The notes under the pieces: generated by a model
Told to the model about the DNA's origin: nothing
Seen by the model: the letters and a program-made list of their open reading frames with translations, nothing else
Database searches by the model: none
Position numbers and translations under genes: made by a program
Origin: Caballeronia pedi
Lineage (GTDB): Bacteria > Pseudomonadota > Gammaproteobacteria > Burkholderiales > Burkholderiaceae
Direction: 5' to 3'
NCBI RefSeq assembly: GCF_001544915.2
Contig: NZ_FCOE02000002.1
Coordinates: 434,001-498,000, forward strand
DNA: 64,000 bases
In this document: piece by piece, positions 44,251 through 52,208 of the stretch
Layout: every line of letters starts with the position of its first letter
Numbering within the stretch: position 1 is the stretch's first letter

Positions 44251-45450
44251 ATGTTCCGGTTTGCGAAGCAGAACGTTCTTCCTTTCACACCACTCATGCT
44301 CGACTCAAAACAGGCCCTGGCGGTTATGTCCATGCTGGCGTGCGCGGCGTTCATGCCGCTTAGCGCCGCGGCGGCGTCGATCACTTCCGCGCCTTATGGC
44401 ACGACGCAGCAAGGTCAGGCGGTCGTGCAATACACGCTCTCGAATGCGCGCGGCGTGACGATGAACTGCATCACCTATGGCGGCATCGTCACACGGCTCG
44501 ATGTGCCCGACCGGCGCGGACGTCGCGCGGATATCGTGCTCGGCTTCGGCTCGCTCGGCGATTACGAGAAGTACAACGGCAAGATTCATTTCGGCGGGTT
44601 GATCGGGCGTTATGCGAACCGCATCGCTGATGGACGGTTCGAGCTCGACGGACACACCTACAAGTTGCCGGTCAACGAGCCGCCGAACACGCTGCATGGC
44701 GGGCCGCACGGCTTCGACGAAAAAGTCTGGACCGTGGTGAGAACATTCCAGGGCGCGCAGGGCGCGGGCGTGCAGCTTCGCTACGTGAGTCCCGACGGCG
44801 AGAACGGCTTTCCCGGCACGCTCACGGTCGACGTCACCTACACACTCACGGACGACAGCGAAGTGCGCATCGACTATCGCGCGAAGACGGACAAGCCGAC
44901 TGTCGTGAACCTCACTAATCACAGCTACTTCAATCTCGCGGGCGAGAACAGCGGCGGCGTCGAAAGTCAGCTCATCATGATCGCGGGATCGGGCTATACG
45001 CCGACGCGGCCCGATTCAATTCCCACGGGCGAGATCGCGAACGTCGAGAACACACCGCTCGATCTGCGCGCGCTGACGCCGATCGGCGCGCGGCTGCGTT
45101 CATCTCATCAGCAGATGCGCTTTGCGCGCGGCTACGATCACAACTGGAAGCTCAACAAGAATGGCCAGCGTATCGATGAAGCGATCTTCGCGGCGCGCGC
45201 CTACGATCCGTCGAGCGGCCGCGTGCTCGATGTCTACACGACCCAACCGGGCCTGCAGTTTTACACCGGCAACGGTCTGGACGGCAGCGCGATCGGCACG
45301 TCGGGCACGGCGTACCGGCAGGCGGATGGCTTCGCGCTGGAAACCCAGCACTTTCCCGACTCGCCGAATCGTCCGGCGTTCCCGTCGACCGAGCTCAAGC
45401 CCGGCGACGAGTATCACGAAGTCACGGTCTGGAAGATCGGCGTGCGTTGA
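44251..45450 (+). CDS. Aldose 1-epimerase (galactose mutarotase), exported
   Basis: A 399-residue (or 384 from ATG 44296) mutarotase that interconverts alpha and beta anomers of hexoses. Residues ~26-42 form a signal peptide core ending LSAAAAS, so it is periplasmic. Motifs are GRYANRIADGRF (substrate Arg), NTLHGGPHGFDEKVW (His near 151), VNLTNHSYFNLAGE (the catalytic His region) and the C-terminal LETQHFPDSPNRP, whose Glu is the general base. The N-terminal extension before LDSKQALAVM is a weak signal start, so 44296 is a realistic alternative. It converges with the gluconate permease gene with nine bases between. Confidence 0.88.
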   Translation: MFRFAKQNVLPFTPLMLDSKQALAVMSMLACAAFMPLSAAAASITSAPYGTTQQGQAVVQYTLSNARGVTMNCITYGGIVTRLDVPDRRGRRADIVLGFGSLGDYEKYNGKIHFGGLIGRYANRIADGRFELDGHTYKLPVNEPPNTLHGGPHGFDEKVWTVVRTFQGAQGAGVQLRYVSPDGENGFPGTLTVDVTYTLTDDSEVRIDYRAKTDKPTVVNLTNHSYFNLAGENSGGVESQLIMIAGSGYTPTRPDSIPTGEIANVENTPLDLRALTPIGARLRSSHQQMRFARGYDHNWKLNKNGQRIDEAIFAARAYDPSSGRVLDVYTTQPGLQFYTGNGLDGSAIGTSGTAYRQADGFALETQHFPDSPNRPAFPSTELKPGDEYHEVTVWKIGVR

Positions 45451-45459
45451 CGTCGCGGT

Positions 45460-46836
45460 TCAGGTCAGCACGTTCCACAACACGAACGTCAGCACGAGTC
45501 CGACCACGGAGACGATCGTCTGGAGTACGGACCATACGGCAACCGTGTGTTTCAGCTTGAGGCCGAAGTATTCACGTACCATCCAGAAGCCCGCGTCGTT
45601 GACGTGACAGAAGAACACGGAGCCCGCGCCGATCGCCAGCGCGATCAGCGAGCTGTGCGTCGCCGTGAGTCCGCCCACGACCGGCGCGACGATCCCCGCG
45701 GTCGTCGTCGTGGCGACGGTCGCGGAGCCTGTCGCCTGCCGCAATGCGACCGCGATCAGCCACGCGAGCAAAATCAGCGGCAAGTGCGTGCCGACCGCAA
45801 TCTTCCCGATGGTCACGCTGATGCCCGCGTTCACGAGCATCTGCTTCAGGCCGCCGCCCGCGCCGATGGTGAGCAGGAGCGCCGCGATCGGTGGCAGGCT
45901 CTTGCGCAGAATGCCGCCGACGCGCTCGCGCGCCATGCCGCGCGACCAGCCGAGCATCACGATCGCGAAGAGCACCGTCAGGGCGAGTGCGATGAGCGGC
46001 TCGCCGACGAAATCGAGCGTGTCGTACAACAGCGTGTCTTTCGCGAGCGCGAGCTTCGCGACCGTGCGGCCGAGCATCATCACGACGGGCAGCAGGATCG
46101 TGACTAGCGATATCGCGAAGCCCGGCGTCGCTGCGCCGTCGCCATGCGCGGTAAAGAGCTGGCCCATTTCCTCGGGCTCGTCGATATGTAGCCGCTTCGA
46201 CAGCCAGATGCCATACAGCGGCCCCGCGAGAATCACCGCGGGCAGCGCAACGATCAAACCGAGACCGAGCGTCAGGCCGAGATCGGCATGCAGCGCGCTC
46301 ACCGCGATCAGCGGTCCCGGGTGCGGCGGCAGGAGCGCGTGCAGCGTCGTCATGCCGGCGAGCGCGGGAATCGCGATACGCAGGATCGGCTGCTTCGCGC
46401 GGCGCGCCATCACGAAGATGATCGGGACCATCATCACGAGACCCACTTCGAAGAACAGCGGCAAGCCGACGATGATCGCGACGAACGCCATCATCCACGG
46501 CAGGCGGCGCGGCGTCGAATGATCGAGCAGTGTGGTGACGAGGCGGTCGGCCGCGCCGGATTCGGCCATCAGCGCGCCGAGCATGGCGCCGAGCGCGATG
46601 ATGATGCCGACATCGCCGAGCAGCGCGCCCGCGCCCTTGCTGAACGCCTGCGCGATCGCTTCGAGCGGTTGATGTGCAGCGAAGCCCGCCGCGAACGTGC
46701 CCACCAGAATGGACAGGAACGGCGCGAGCTTGAGCACGCTGATGGCAACGATGATGATCGCGAGGCCGAGTGCGCAGGCGATAAGAAGTTGAGTGTCGTG
46801 GACGGACCAGGGGGCGAGGGTTGTCGTTGGATTCAC
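45460..46836 (-). CDS. Gluconate:H+ symporter, GntP family
   Basis: A 458-residue inner-membrane permease with about twelve to fourteen spans. GAMLGALMAESGAADRLV and ALLPPHPGPLIAVSALHADLGLTLGLG are typical GntP motifs, as is RQATGSATVATTTTAGIVAP near the C-terminal third. It should import gluconate or a related sugar acid. The start is a GTG at 46836 with AAGG six bases upstream. No gluconate kinase or GntR regulator is adjacent. A large inverted repeat occupies its leader, and the exported aldose epimerase is its convergent neighbour. Confidence 0.9.
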   Translation of the reverse strand: MNPTTTLAPWSVHDTQLLIACALGLAIIIVAISVLKLAPFLSILVGTFAAGFAAHQPLEAIAQAFSKGAGALLGDVGIIIALGAMLGALMAESGAADRLVTTLLDHSTPRRLPWMMAFVAIIVGLPLFFEVGLVMMVPIIFVMARRAKQPILRIAIPALAGMTTLHALLPPHPGPLIAVSALHADLGLTLGLGLIVALPAVILAGPLYGIWLSKRLHIDEPEEMGQLFTAHGDGAATPGFAISLVTILLPVVMMLGRTVAKLALAKDTLLYDTLDFVGEPLIALALTVLFAIVMLGWSRGMARERVGGILRKSLPPIAALLLTIGAGGGLKQMLVNAGISVTIGKIAVGTHLPLILLAWLIAVALRQATGSATVATTTTAGIVAPVVGGLTATHSSLIALAIGAGSVFFCHVNDAGFWMVREYFGLKLKHTVAVWSVLQTIVSVVGLVLTFVLWNVLT

Positions 46837-46853
46837 AGTGACCTTGGGCTGAC

Positions 46854-46915
46854 GCTATTACGATGAGCTTTCGCATCCAGCGCACATGCGGAATGCGAAG
46901 CCCCGTCGTAATAGC
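46854..46915 (-). promoter_or_regulatory. Large nested inverted repeat in the leader of the gluconate permease gene
   Basis: The outer arms GCTATTACGA (46854-46863) and TCGTAATAGC (46906-46915) match perfectly. The inner arms GCTTTCGCAT (46867-46876) and ATGCGAAGC (46893-46901) match with one bulge, and CGCA-CA-TGCG forms the tip. It starts 18 bases upstream of the permease start codon and could be an operator or a long RNA hairpin in the leader. Confidence 0.5.
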
Positions 46916-47041
46916 ACTTTTCGAATCGACGGTCAAAAAATGCCCGCGTAATGCTCAGAACTTAATTGCGTCATCGCATCATCCACTCATACGCACGCGC
47001 GCGTAATATACGATCACCTTTAACGCAGCTTTCAAATCGTC

Positions 47042-47923
47042 ATGGATGACGCCACACGCGAATTCGACCGCTTGCGTCCGCGCTTGCAGGGCATCGCGTA
47101 TCGCATGCTCGGCTCGGTCGCCGAAGCCGAGGACATCGTGCAGGACGTGTGGCTGCGCTGGCATGCTGCGGCGCGGGAGGCCATCGATAACGCGGAGGCG
47201 TGGCTCGTCGCGGTCACGACGCGTCATTCGATCGACCGTCTGCGCGCCGCGAAACTGCAGCGCGAGCATTACGCGGGCATCTGGCTGCCCGAGCCGCAGA
47301 TCACCGAGCCGCCCGCGACGCCGGAAGAGGTCACCGAGCGCGCCGACGATGTATCCATCGCGTTTCTGATGCTGCTCGAACGCCTGACGCCCGAGGCGCG
47401 CGCGGCTTTCCTGTTGCGCGAGGTCTTCGATGCGGATTATCCGGAGGTCGCGGGCATCATCGGCAAGACGGAGGCGGCGTGCCGTCAACTCGTGAGCCGC
47501 GCGAAAGCGCAGCTGCGCGAGGAGCGTCCGCGCCGTTCGGTGCCGCGCGAGTTGCATCGGCGCTTGCTGCACACATTCGCGCGCGCGCTCGAACTCGGCG
47601 ATTTCGCCGCGATCCACGCGATGCTCGCGGACGACGCGATGCTCGTCGGCGATGGCGGTGGACGCGTGCCAAGCTTTCCGAAGCCACTCTTCGGCGGGAA
47701 GCGCATCGCGCAGCTTTTCTATGCGGCGCATTTGCGCTACGGCACAGGCGTGCGCCTCGAACTCGTCATGCTCAACGAGCAATGGGCGCTGCTGCGTTTC
47801 ATCGACGGCAAGCTCGAATCCGCGCAGACATACGACATCGAAGACGAGCGCATCGTGCGCATACAGGTTCAACGCAATCCCGACAAGCTGGAACGCATCG
47901 CGGCCCTTCGCGGCGGCGCGTGA
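47042..47923 (+). CDS. ECF41-type RNA polymerase sigma factor with fused SnoaL-like domain (SigJ-like)
   Basis: A 293-residue sigma factor. Region 2 is at residues ~8-75 (AYRMLGSVAEAEDIVQDVWLRW) and region 4 at ~105-155 (LTPEARAAFLLREVFDADYPEVAGIIGKTEAACRQLVSRAK). The linker WLPEP (~80-84) and a C-terminal SnoaL-like domain from ~170 containing DGGGRV and NPDKL are hallmarks of group ECF41, where the extra domain both activates and inhibits the sigma factor without an anti-sigma protein. The next gene is a carboxymuconolactone decarboxylase, the classic ECF41 partner. Promoter-like motifs downstream are listed separately. Confidence 0.92.
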   Translation: MDDATREFDRLRPRLQGIAYRMLGSVAEAEDIVQDVWLRWHAAAREAIDNAEAWLVAVTTRHSIDRLRAAKLQREHYAGIWLPEPQITEPPATPEEVTERADDVSIAFLMLLERLTPEARAAFLLREVFDADYPEVAGIIGKTEAACRQLVSRAKAQLREERPRRSVPRELHRRLLHTFARALELGDFAAIHAMLADDAMLVGDGGGRVPSFPKPLFGGKRIAQLFYAAHLRYGTGVRLELVMLNEQWALLRFIDGKLESAQTYDIEDERIVRIQVQRNPDKLERIAALRGGA

Positions 47924-47952
47924 TGCACTGCGGTGGCGATTGATGCGCGCGA

Positions 47953-48010
47953 GGCAACAGCGTGCGCACGTTAGCGACGCTACCGGCCAAAGCCGCGCAA
48001 ACCTACGATG
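47953..48010 (+). promoter_or_regulatory. Repeated promoter module, copy A (before the carboxymuconolactone decarboxylase gene)
   Basis: GGCAACA-N20-CTACCGG-N16-CTACGATG. The same three blocks with identical spacing occur at 50080-50137. Copy A ends 50 bases before the start codon. The N16 spacing between the last two blocks is that of ECF sigma promoters, but which factor reads it is not known. Confidence 0.5.
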
Positions 48011-48059
48011 ACATCCATGCCGCATACGAAGGCATTTTCAACCAGGCATGGAGCCCATC

Positions 48060-48539
48060 ATGACGCAGCGAATCAACTACGTTCAACAATCGCCCGAACT
48101 GTTCAAGAAGTTTTACGAGTTCAGCCAGGCGCTGAAGGAGTGCGCGATCGAGCAGACCACTCGCGATCTCGTGACGCTGCGCGCATCGCAGATGAACGGT
48201 TGCGGCTTCTGCGTCGACATGCATGTGAAGGAAGCGAAGATTCACGGCGAGCGCGAACTGCGCACGCACCACGTCGCGATCTGGCGTGAATCCACGCTGT
48301 TCTCGCCGCGGGAACGCGCCGCGCTGGCCTGGACCGAAGTGCTGACCCGCTTGCCCGAGCACGGCGTGCCCGACGAACTTTATGGGCGCGTGCGCGAGCA
48401 GTTCTCGGAGAAGGAACTCTCCGACCTGACCTACGCCATCATGGCGATCAACGGATGGAACCGCGCGAATGTCGCGTTCCAGACGGTGCCGGGCTCGTCC
48501 GACAAGGCCTTCGGCCTCGACAAGGCGAACCTGTCGTAA
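48060..48539 (+). CDS. Carboxymuconolactone decarboxylase family (AhpD-like) protein
   Basis: A 159-residue helical redox protein with Cys48, Cys51 and His55 in NGCGFCVDMH (CxxCxxxH), the alkylhydroperoxidase-type site. TTRDLVTLRASQMNGCGFC and AALAWTEVLT are family motifs. The ATG at 48060 is preferred to an ATG four codons earlier because GGAG then has good spacing. In ECF41 systems this type of gene is the usual target of the sigma factor; here it lies 136 bases behind the sigma gene. Confidence 0.9.
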   Translation: MTQRINYVQQSPELFKKFYEFSQALKECAIEQTTRDLVTLRASQMNGCGFCVDMHVKEAKIHGERELRTHHVAIWRESTLFSPRERAALAWTEVLTRLPEHGVPDELYGRVREQFSEKELSDLTYAIMAINGWNRANVAFQTVPGSSDKAFGLDKANLS

Positions 48540-48577
48540 CGCGCTCGCGCCGTCATTCGATCATGGGAGAACCGATC

Positions 48578-48985
48578 ATGCATAGCATCAAACGCGTGGG
48601 ACTGGCGCTCGTCGTCGGATGCGCGGCGTTCGTCGCGAACACCGCGCAGGCGGCGCCCGAGGCGATCGTCAAGGAACTGATGACCAAGCCGCTTCCCGAC
48701 TATCCGGGCAAGGAAGCGCTGATGATCAGCGTGGAATATCCGCCCGGCGCGGTCGATCCGGTGCATCGGCACGATGCGCATACGTACGTCTATGTGCTCG
48801 AAGGCACAGTCATCATGCAGCTCAAGGGCGGCAAGGCGGTGACGCTCAAGCCCGGCGACACCTTTTATGAAGGCCCTGACGATATCCACACGGTGGGCCG
48901 CAATGCGAGCAATACGAAGCGCGCGAAGTTCATCGTGCTGCTTCTGAAGGACAAGGGCAGCCCGGTTCTGACACCGGTGAAATAA
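48578..48985 (+). CDS. Cupin domain protein, exported
   Basis: A 135-residue single-domain cupin with an N-terminal signal peptide (residues 1-25, ending ANTAQAA). Cupin motif 1 is HRHDAHTYVYVLEG with metal-binding His residues, and motif 2 is the stretch KPGDTFYEGPDDIHTVGRN. GGGAG lies eight bases before the ATG. It follows the carboxymuconolactone decarboxylase gene by 38 bases and is probably co-expressed. Cupins of this kind in ECF41 and LysR-controlled clusters have no assigned reaction; a periplasmic role in oxidant or aldehyde handling is a guess. Confidence 0.85.
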   Translation: MHSIKRVGLALVVGCAAFVANTAQAAPEAIVKELMTKPLPDYPGKEALMISVEYPPGAVDPVHRHDAHTYVYVLEGTVIMQLKGGKAVTLKPGDTFYEGPDDIHTVGRNASNTKRAKFIVLLLKDKGSPVLTPVK

Positions 48986-49003
48986 AAAAAACCTGGCATG
49001 GCA

Positions 49004-49030
49004 TGTCACAAAGCGCGCGGCGCGAACGTC
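49004..49030 (+). promoter_or_regulatory. ECF41-type promoter (TGTCACA-N16-CGTC) in front of the LysR gene
   Basis: TGTCACA at 49004-49010, exactly 16 bases, then CGTC at 49027-49030. This matches the promoter consensus I recall for ECF41 sigma factors, and an ECF41 gene lies 1.1 kb upstream. Transcription would start near 49037, which supports a LysR start at 49063. Confidence 0.6.
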
Positions 49031-49054
49031 TAGTGAGACAGAGCCACTACGTTC
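49024..49054 (+). promoter_or_regulatory. Probable LysR autoregulatory operator overlapping the ECF41 promoter
   Basis: GAACG-TC-TAGTG (49024-49035) and CACTA-CGTTC (49045-49054) form a dyad with 10 paired bases per arm and a two-base bulge. It contains a T-N11-A core (T49034, A49046), the LysR box. It covers the -10 element of the promoter, so binding would repress. Confidence 0.5.
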
Positions 49055-49062
49055 TCACCGCC

Positions 49063-50070
49063 ATGCCATTGGATCTTGCGTTTCATTCCGACGATTCGCT
49101 CGCGTATAGCTTCGTGACGAGCTACGCGGGCGTCGTTTCATTTTTGGCCGTCGCCAATGAAGGGAGTTTCGCGAAAGCGAGCGATCGTCTGGGGATCGGC
49201 CGTTCCGCCGTCAGCCGCAACGTGCAGAAGCTCGAAGCACAACTCGACGCGCGGCTCTTTCTTCGCACCACGCGCAGCACGTCGCTCACGCGCGAGGGCG
49301 AACTCTTCTACAAGAATTGCCAGCCGGGCGTGGAGCGCATCGTGCAGGCGCTCGAAGACATGCGCGAGTTGCGCAACGGGCCGCCGCGCGGGCACTTGCG
49401 CATTGCATCGGCGCCGGGCTTCGGCCGCAAGGTCGTGGCTCCCTTGTTATCCGGCTTCAACGCGCGCTATCCGGAGATCGCGCTGGAATTGCTGCTCAGT
49501 GATCGTCCGTGCGATTTCACCGCCGAGCGTGTCGATGTCGCGTTTCGCGACGGCCAGATGGAAGACAGCGAAGTTGTCGCGAAGCAACTGATCCCGATGC
49601 AGCGGGTCGTCTGTGCGTCGCCGCAGTATGTGTGCGAGCATGGCTTGCCGCGCCATGTCGATGACCTGGACAAGCATCGCTGCATCAACTTCCGCACCTC
49701 GACGGGGCGCATCGCCGACTGGGAGTTCAAGGTCGATGGTCTCGCACACAAGCGCTCGCCCGCAGCGCGACAGACCTTCAACGACATCGACCTCATGCTG
49801 CAAGCGGTGCTCGACGGCCAGGGCATCGCGCAACTGCCCGCGTATCTCGTGTGCGACCTGCTCAAGGCCGGGCGCCTCGTCATGTGTCTTGCGCAACATG
49901 CGCCCGACGACGGCGGCCACTATCTCTGTTATCTGAGCCGCAAGCAACTGCCCGCGCGCGTGCGTGTATTCGTCGACTATATGACGGAGCACGCGCGCGC
50001 ACTCGATCTGCATTGCCTGACCGCGACCATCACGAACGCGAGCGCGGCGTCGCTCGTGTCCGCCGATTGA
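49063..50070 (+). CDS. LysR family transcriptional regulator
   Basis: A 335-residue regulator. The N-terminal 18 residues (PLDLAFHSDDSLAYSF) precede a winged helix-turn-helix (SFAKASDRLGIGRSAVSRNVQKLEAQLDARLFLRTTRS), and the effector domain starts at HLRIASAPGFGRKVVAPLL, as in the CrgA/PA2220-like group. I chose ATG 49063 over ATG 49003 because the promoter signature ends at 49030. Its position in the redox island, after the decarboxylase and cupin and before the OsmC gene, suggests control of these genes and of itself. Confidence 0.9.
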   Translation: MPLDLAFHSDDSLAYSFVTSYAGVVSFLAVANEGSFAKASDRLGIGRSAVSRNVQKLEAQLDARLFLRTTRSTSLTREGELFYKNCQPGVERIVQALEDMRELRNGPPRGHLRIASAPGFGRKVVAPLLSGFNARYPEIALELLLSDRPCDFTAERVDVAFRDGQMEDSEVVAKQLIPMQRVVCASPQYVCEHGLPRHVDDLDKHRCINFRTSTGRIADWEFKVDGLAHKRSPAARQTFNDIDLMLQAVLDGQGIAQLPAYLVCDLLKAGRLVMCLAQHAPDDGGHYLCYLSRKQLPARVRVFVDYMTEHARALDLHCLTATITNASAASLVSAD

Positions 50071-50079
50071 TGCGCTGAA

Positions 50080-50137
50080 GGCAACACTGCGCGTCCGGTG
50101 GCGGCGCTACCGGATGCACGCGCGCACGCCTACGATG
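50080..50137 (+). promoter_or_regulatory. Repeated promoter module, copy B (before the OsmC gene)
   Basis: GGCAACA-N20-CTACCGG-N16-CTACGATG, identical in blocks and spacing to 47953-48010. It ends 28 bases before a vestigial ATG with a strong AAAGGGGG site, and drives the stump and the OsmC gene. Confidence 0.5.
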
Positions 50138-50165
50138 CGTCATATCGTTTCCAAAGGGGGCAACC

Positions 50166-50210
50166 ATGAAGATCGTAGTGATCGGTGGCAAGGTGTCATC
50201 GCTTGCATAA
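50166..50210 (+). pseudogene. Stump of an NAD(P)-binding oxidoreductase gene (14 codons left)
   Basis: A short frame, MKIVVIGGKVSSLA and stop, behind a strong AAAGGGGG ribosome-binding site. MKIVVIGG is the usual first beta-strand and glycine turn of NmrA/epimerase-type Rossmann proteins. After eight codons the similarity ends and a stop follows, 11 bases before the OsmC start. I read it as the remains of a gene removed by internal deletion. Such an oxidoreductase is a normal member of ECF41 target sets. A leader peptide is the alternative. Confidence 0.5.
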
Positions 50211-50220
50211 GAAGCGGCTC

Positions 50221-50739
50221 ATGGTGCCGATCGATCCACCGCCCGTCAGCCTGCTCGACAAGTATCAAGGGCAGGACGTGCAACCGCTTTACACGACGAC
50301 CGTCACCGTCACGGGCGGCGATGCGGGCCATGGCCGCGCCTCGGGCGTAGCCCGCTCCGACGACGGCAATCTCGACCTGAATCTGCGCATGCCGCAGGCG
50401 CTCGGCGGCACCGGCGGCGGCACCAATCCGGAGCAGTTGTTCGCGGCGGGCTACGCTGCGTGCTTTCATGGCGCGATGGTGTTGCTGGCGGCGCGCGCGG
50501 GCATCGCGGTGGAAGGCGCGAGCGTGTCCGTCACCGTGGAATTCAGCCGCGATCCGATGGACGGCCTCTTCGTGCTCACCGCGCACACGCGTGTTCAGAT
50601 GCCCGGCGTCGAGCGCACGGTGGCGGAAGAACTCGTGCGCAACACCGAACGTTTCTGCCCCTACACGAAGATGACGCGCAGGGGCATCGTCAATATAGTT
50701 GCGCTTGCAAATAATCACGATGACATGAACGCACCGTGA
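50221..50739 (+). CDS. Ohr/OsmC-type organic hydroperoxide resistance protein
   Basis: A 172-residue thiol peroxidase. The two reactive cysteines are Cys81 in AAGYAACFHGAM and Cys146 in RFCPYTK, the Ohr arrangement, and the N-terminal TTTVTVTGGDAGHGRA with LRMPQALGGTGGGTNPEQLFAAGYAACF is the Ohr (and not classical OsmC) pattern. It carries an N-terminal extension of about 25 residues compared with typical Ohr of 140. It detoxifies organic peroxides in the cytoplasm. The start at ATG 50221 lies 11 bases after the stump; it converges with the AAHS transporter gene. Confidence 0.9.
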   Translation: MVPIDPPPVSLLDKYQGQDVQPLYTTTVTVTGGDAGHGRASGVARSDDGNLDLNLRMPQALGGTGGGTNPEQLFAAGYAACFHGAMVLLAARAGIAVEGASVSVTVEFSRDPMDGLFVLTAHTRVQMPGVERTVAEELVRNTERFCPYTKMTRRGIVNIVALANNHDDMNAP

Positions 50740-50751
50740 TTCAGCCATGCG

Positions 50752-52134
50752 TCATTCGATCGGCACGCGCGCCGTGTGATCGAGATGGCCCGCTTCGGGC
50801 GATGCATCGCGCCGGCTCAGCGCGCCCAGCGCGAACGCGGCGATGAAGGCGGGAATGGCGAGCAACGTGAAGACTGCGCCGAACTGCATGCCCATGCTCA
50901 TCAGCAGGCCGCCGGTCATTGCACCGGCGACCGCGCCCATGCGCCCGATGCCGAGCATCCATGCGACGCCCGTGGCGCGGCTGCGCGTCGGGTAGAACGA
51001 CGCGGCGAGCGCCGACATCGACGTGACCGCGCTCGTCACGGCAGTGCCCGTCAGGAAGATCAGCACCGCGAGCCAGAACTGATCGGACACGCCGCGCCCG
51101 ATGGTCAGCACGAGGGCAGCCGCCAGCACGTATGCGCAGGCGTTCACGCGTCGCGGATTGGCCTTGTCCATCACCCAGCCGAGACACAGATTGCCGAGAA
51201 TGCCGCCGAGCGGAAAGAGCGACGTGGTGAGCGCGGCGCGTTCGGCCGAAAAACCCGCATCCTTGAAGAGCGTGGGCAGCCAGTTCGTCAGCAGGTAGAA
51301 GATCATCAATCCCATGAAGTAAGCAATCCATAGCATCGACGTGCCGTAACGATACGGCCGCGATACGATGAGCCCAAGCGATGACTTGTCGGCGCCGCCT
51401 GTGCGGGTGTCGGCGGCGGTGAACGTGACGGACGAACCTTCGGCAAGACGCGGATCGTTCGAGATGCGTCGCAGCACCCGCGCGATCTTGTGCGCCGGAC
51501 GTTGTCGCAAGACCATGAATTGCGCCGACTCTGGCAGCAGCAAGAGCAGCAAAACCGTGAGCACGATCGGACCGATGCCGCCCGCGACGAGCACGCTCTG
51601 CCAGCCGAAATGCGGAATGAGCCACGCCGCGCACAGCCCGCCCAGCGAGAGACCCACGGAGAAGCCGCAGAACATCGTATTGACGGCGACCGCGCGACTG
51701 CGAGCGGGCGCGTACTCGGACATCAGCGTGACGGCATTGGGCATCGCCGCGCCGAGACCCAGGCCGGTCAGAAAGCGCCACGCGGTCAGCGCTTCGATCG
51801 AACTTGCCTGCGCCGACGCCAGACTCCACACGCCGAAGAAGAATACCGACAGCACGAGCACCGCCTTGCGCCCGATACGATCGGCGACCGGACCCGCCGC
51901 GAGCGCGCCGATGCCCAGTCCGACGAGCGCCGCGCTCATCACCGGTCCCAACGCGGCGCGCGTGATGCCCCAGTCGCCGATCAGCGACGGCGCGATGAAA
52001 CCGACTGCGGCGGTGTCGAAGCCATCGGCCGCGACGACGAGAAAGCACAAGGTCAGAATGACCCATTGATACGGCGAGAAGCGCTCGCCGTCGATGAAGC
52101 TCTGGACCTCGATGGTCCCGATTCTCTTTTCCAT
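50752..52134 (-). CDS. MFS transporter, aromatic acid:H+ symporter (AAHS) family
   Basis: A 460-residue permease with twelve expected spans. The motif AADGFDTAAVGFIAPSLIGDWGI in span 1 (DGFD is diagnostic of AAHS, as in PcaK) and GPVADRIGRKAVLVLS in the loop after span 2 identify the family. I start at ATG 52134, which has GGAGA nine bases upstream; the ATG at 52149 is an alternative. It is the last gene of the SDR-flavoprotein-NIPSNAP-transporter operon and probably imports the aromatic or alicyclic acid that the enzymes use. Confidence 0.9.
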   Translation of the reverse strand: MEKRIGTIEVQSFIDGERFSPYQWVILTLCFLVVAADGFDTAAVGFIAPSLIGDWGITRAALGPVMSAALVGLGIGALAAGPVADRIGRKAVLVLSVFFFGVWSLASAQASSIEALTAWRFLTGLGLGAAMPNAVTLMSEYAPARSRAVAVNTMFCGFSVGLSLGGLCAAWLIPHFGWQSVLVAGGIGPIVLTVLLLLLLPESAQFMVLRQRPAHKIARVLRRISNDPRLAEGSSVTFTAADTRTGGADKSSLGLIVSRPYRYGTSMLWIAYFMGLMIFYLLTNWLPTLFKDAGFSAERAALTTSLFPLGGILGNLCLGWVMDKANPRRVNACAYVLAAALVLTIGRGVSDQFWLAVLIFLTGTAVTSAVTSMSALAASFYPTRSRATGVAWMLGIGRMGAVAGAMTGGLLMSMGMQFGAVFTLLAIPAFIAAFALGALSRRDASPEAGHLDHTARVPIE

Positions 52135-52208
52135 TCCGTATGTCTCCATTCAATCATGTATAAGCAATCGCGGGGATGCGGCCTTCGTCGTGCCGCTATG
52201 CCGCGCTG

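Noticed and set aside
46990-47041. An ECF41-type promoter directly in front of the sigma gene itself
   Set aside because: ATCACC and CGTC occur, but the spacing is about 19 bases and the first block does not match TGTCACA.
49003-49062. Earlier start of the LysR gene at 49003
   Set aside because: The ATG lies inside the -35 region of the predicted ECF41 promoter and has no ribosome-binding site; the extra 20 residues do not resemble a LysR N-terminus.
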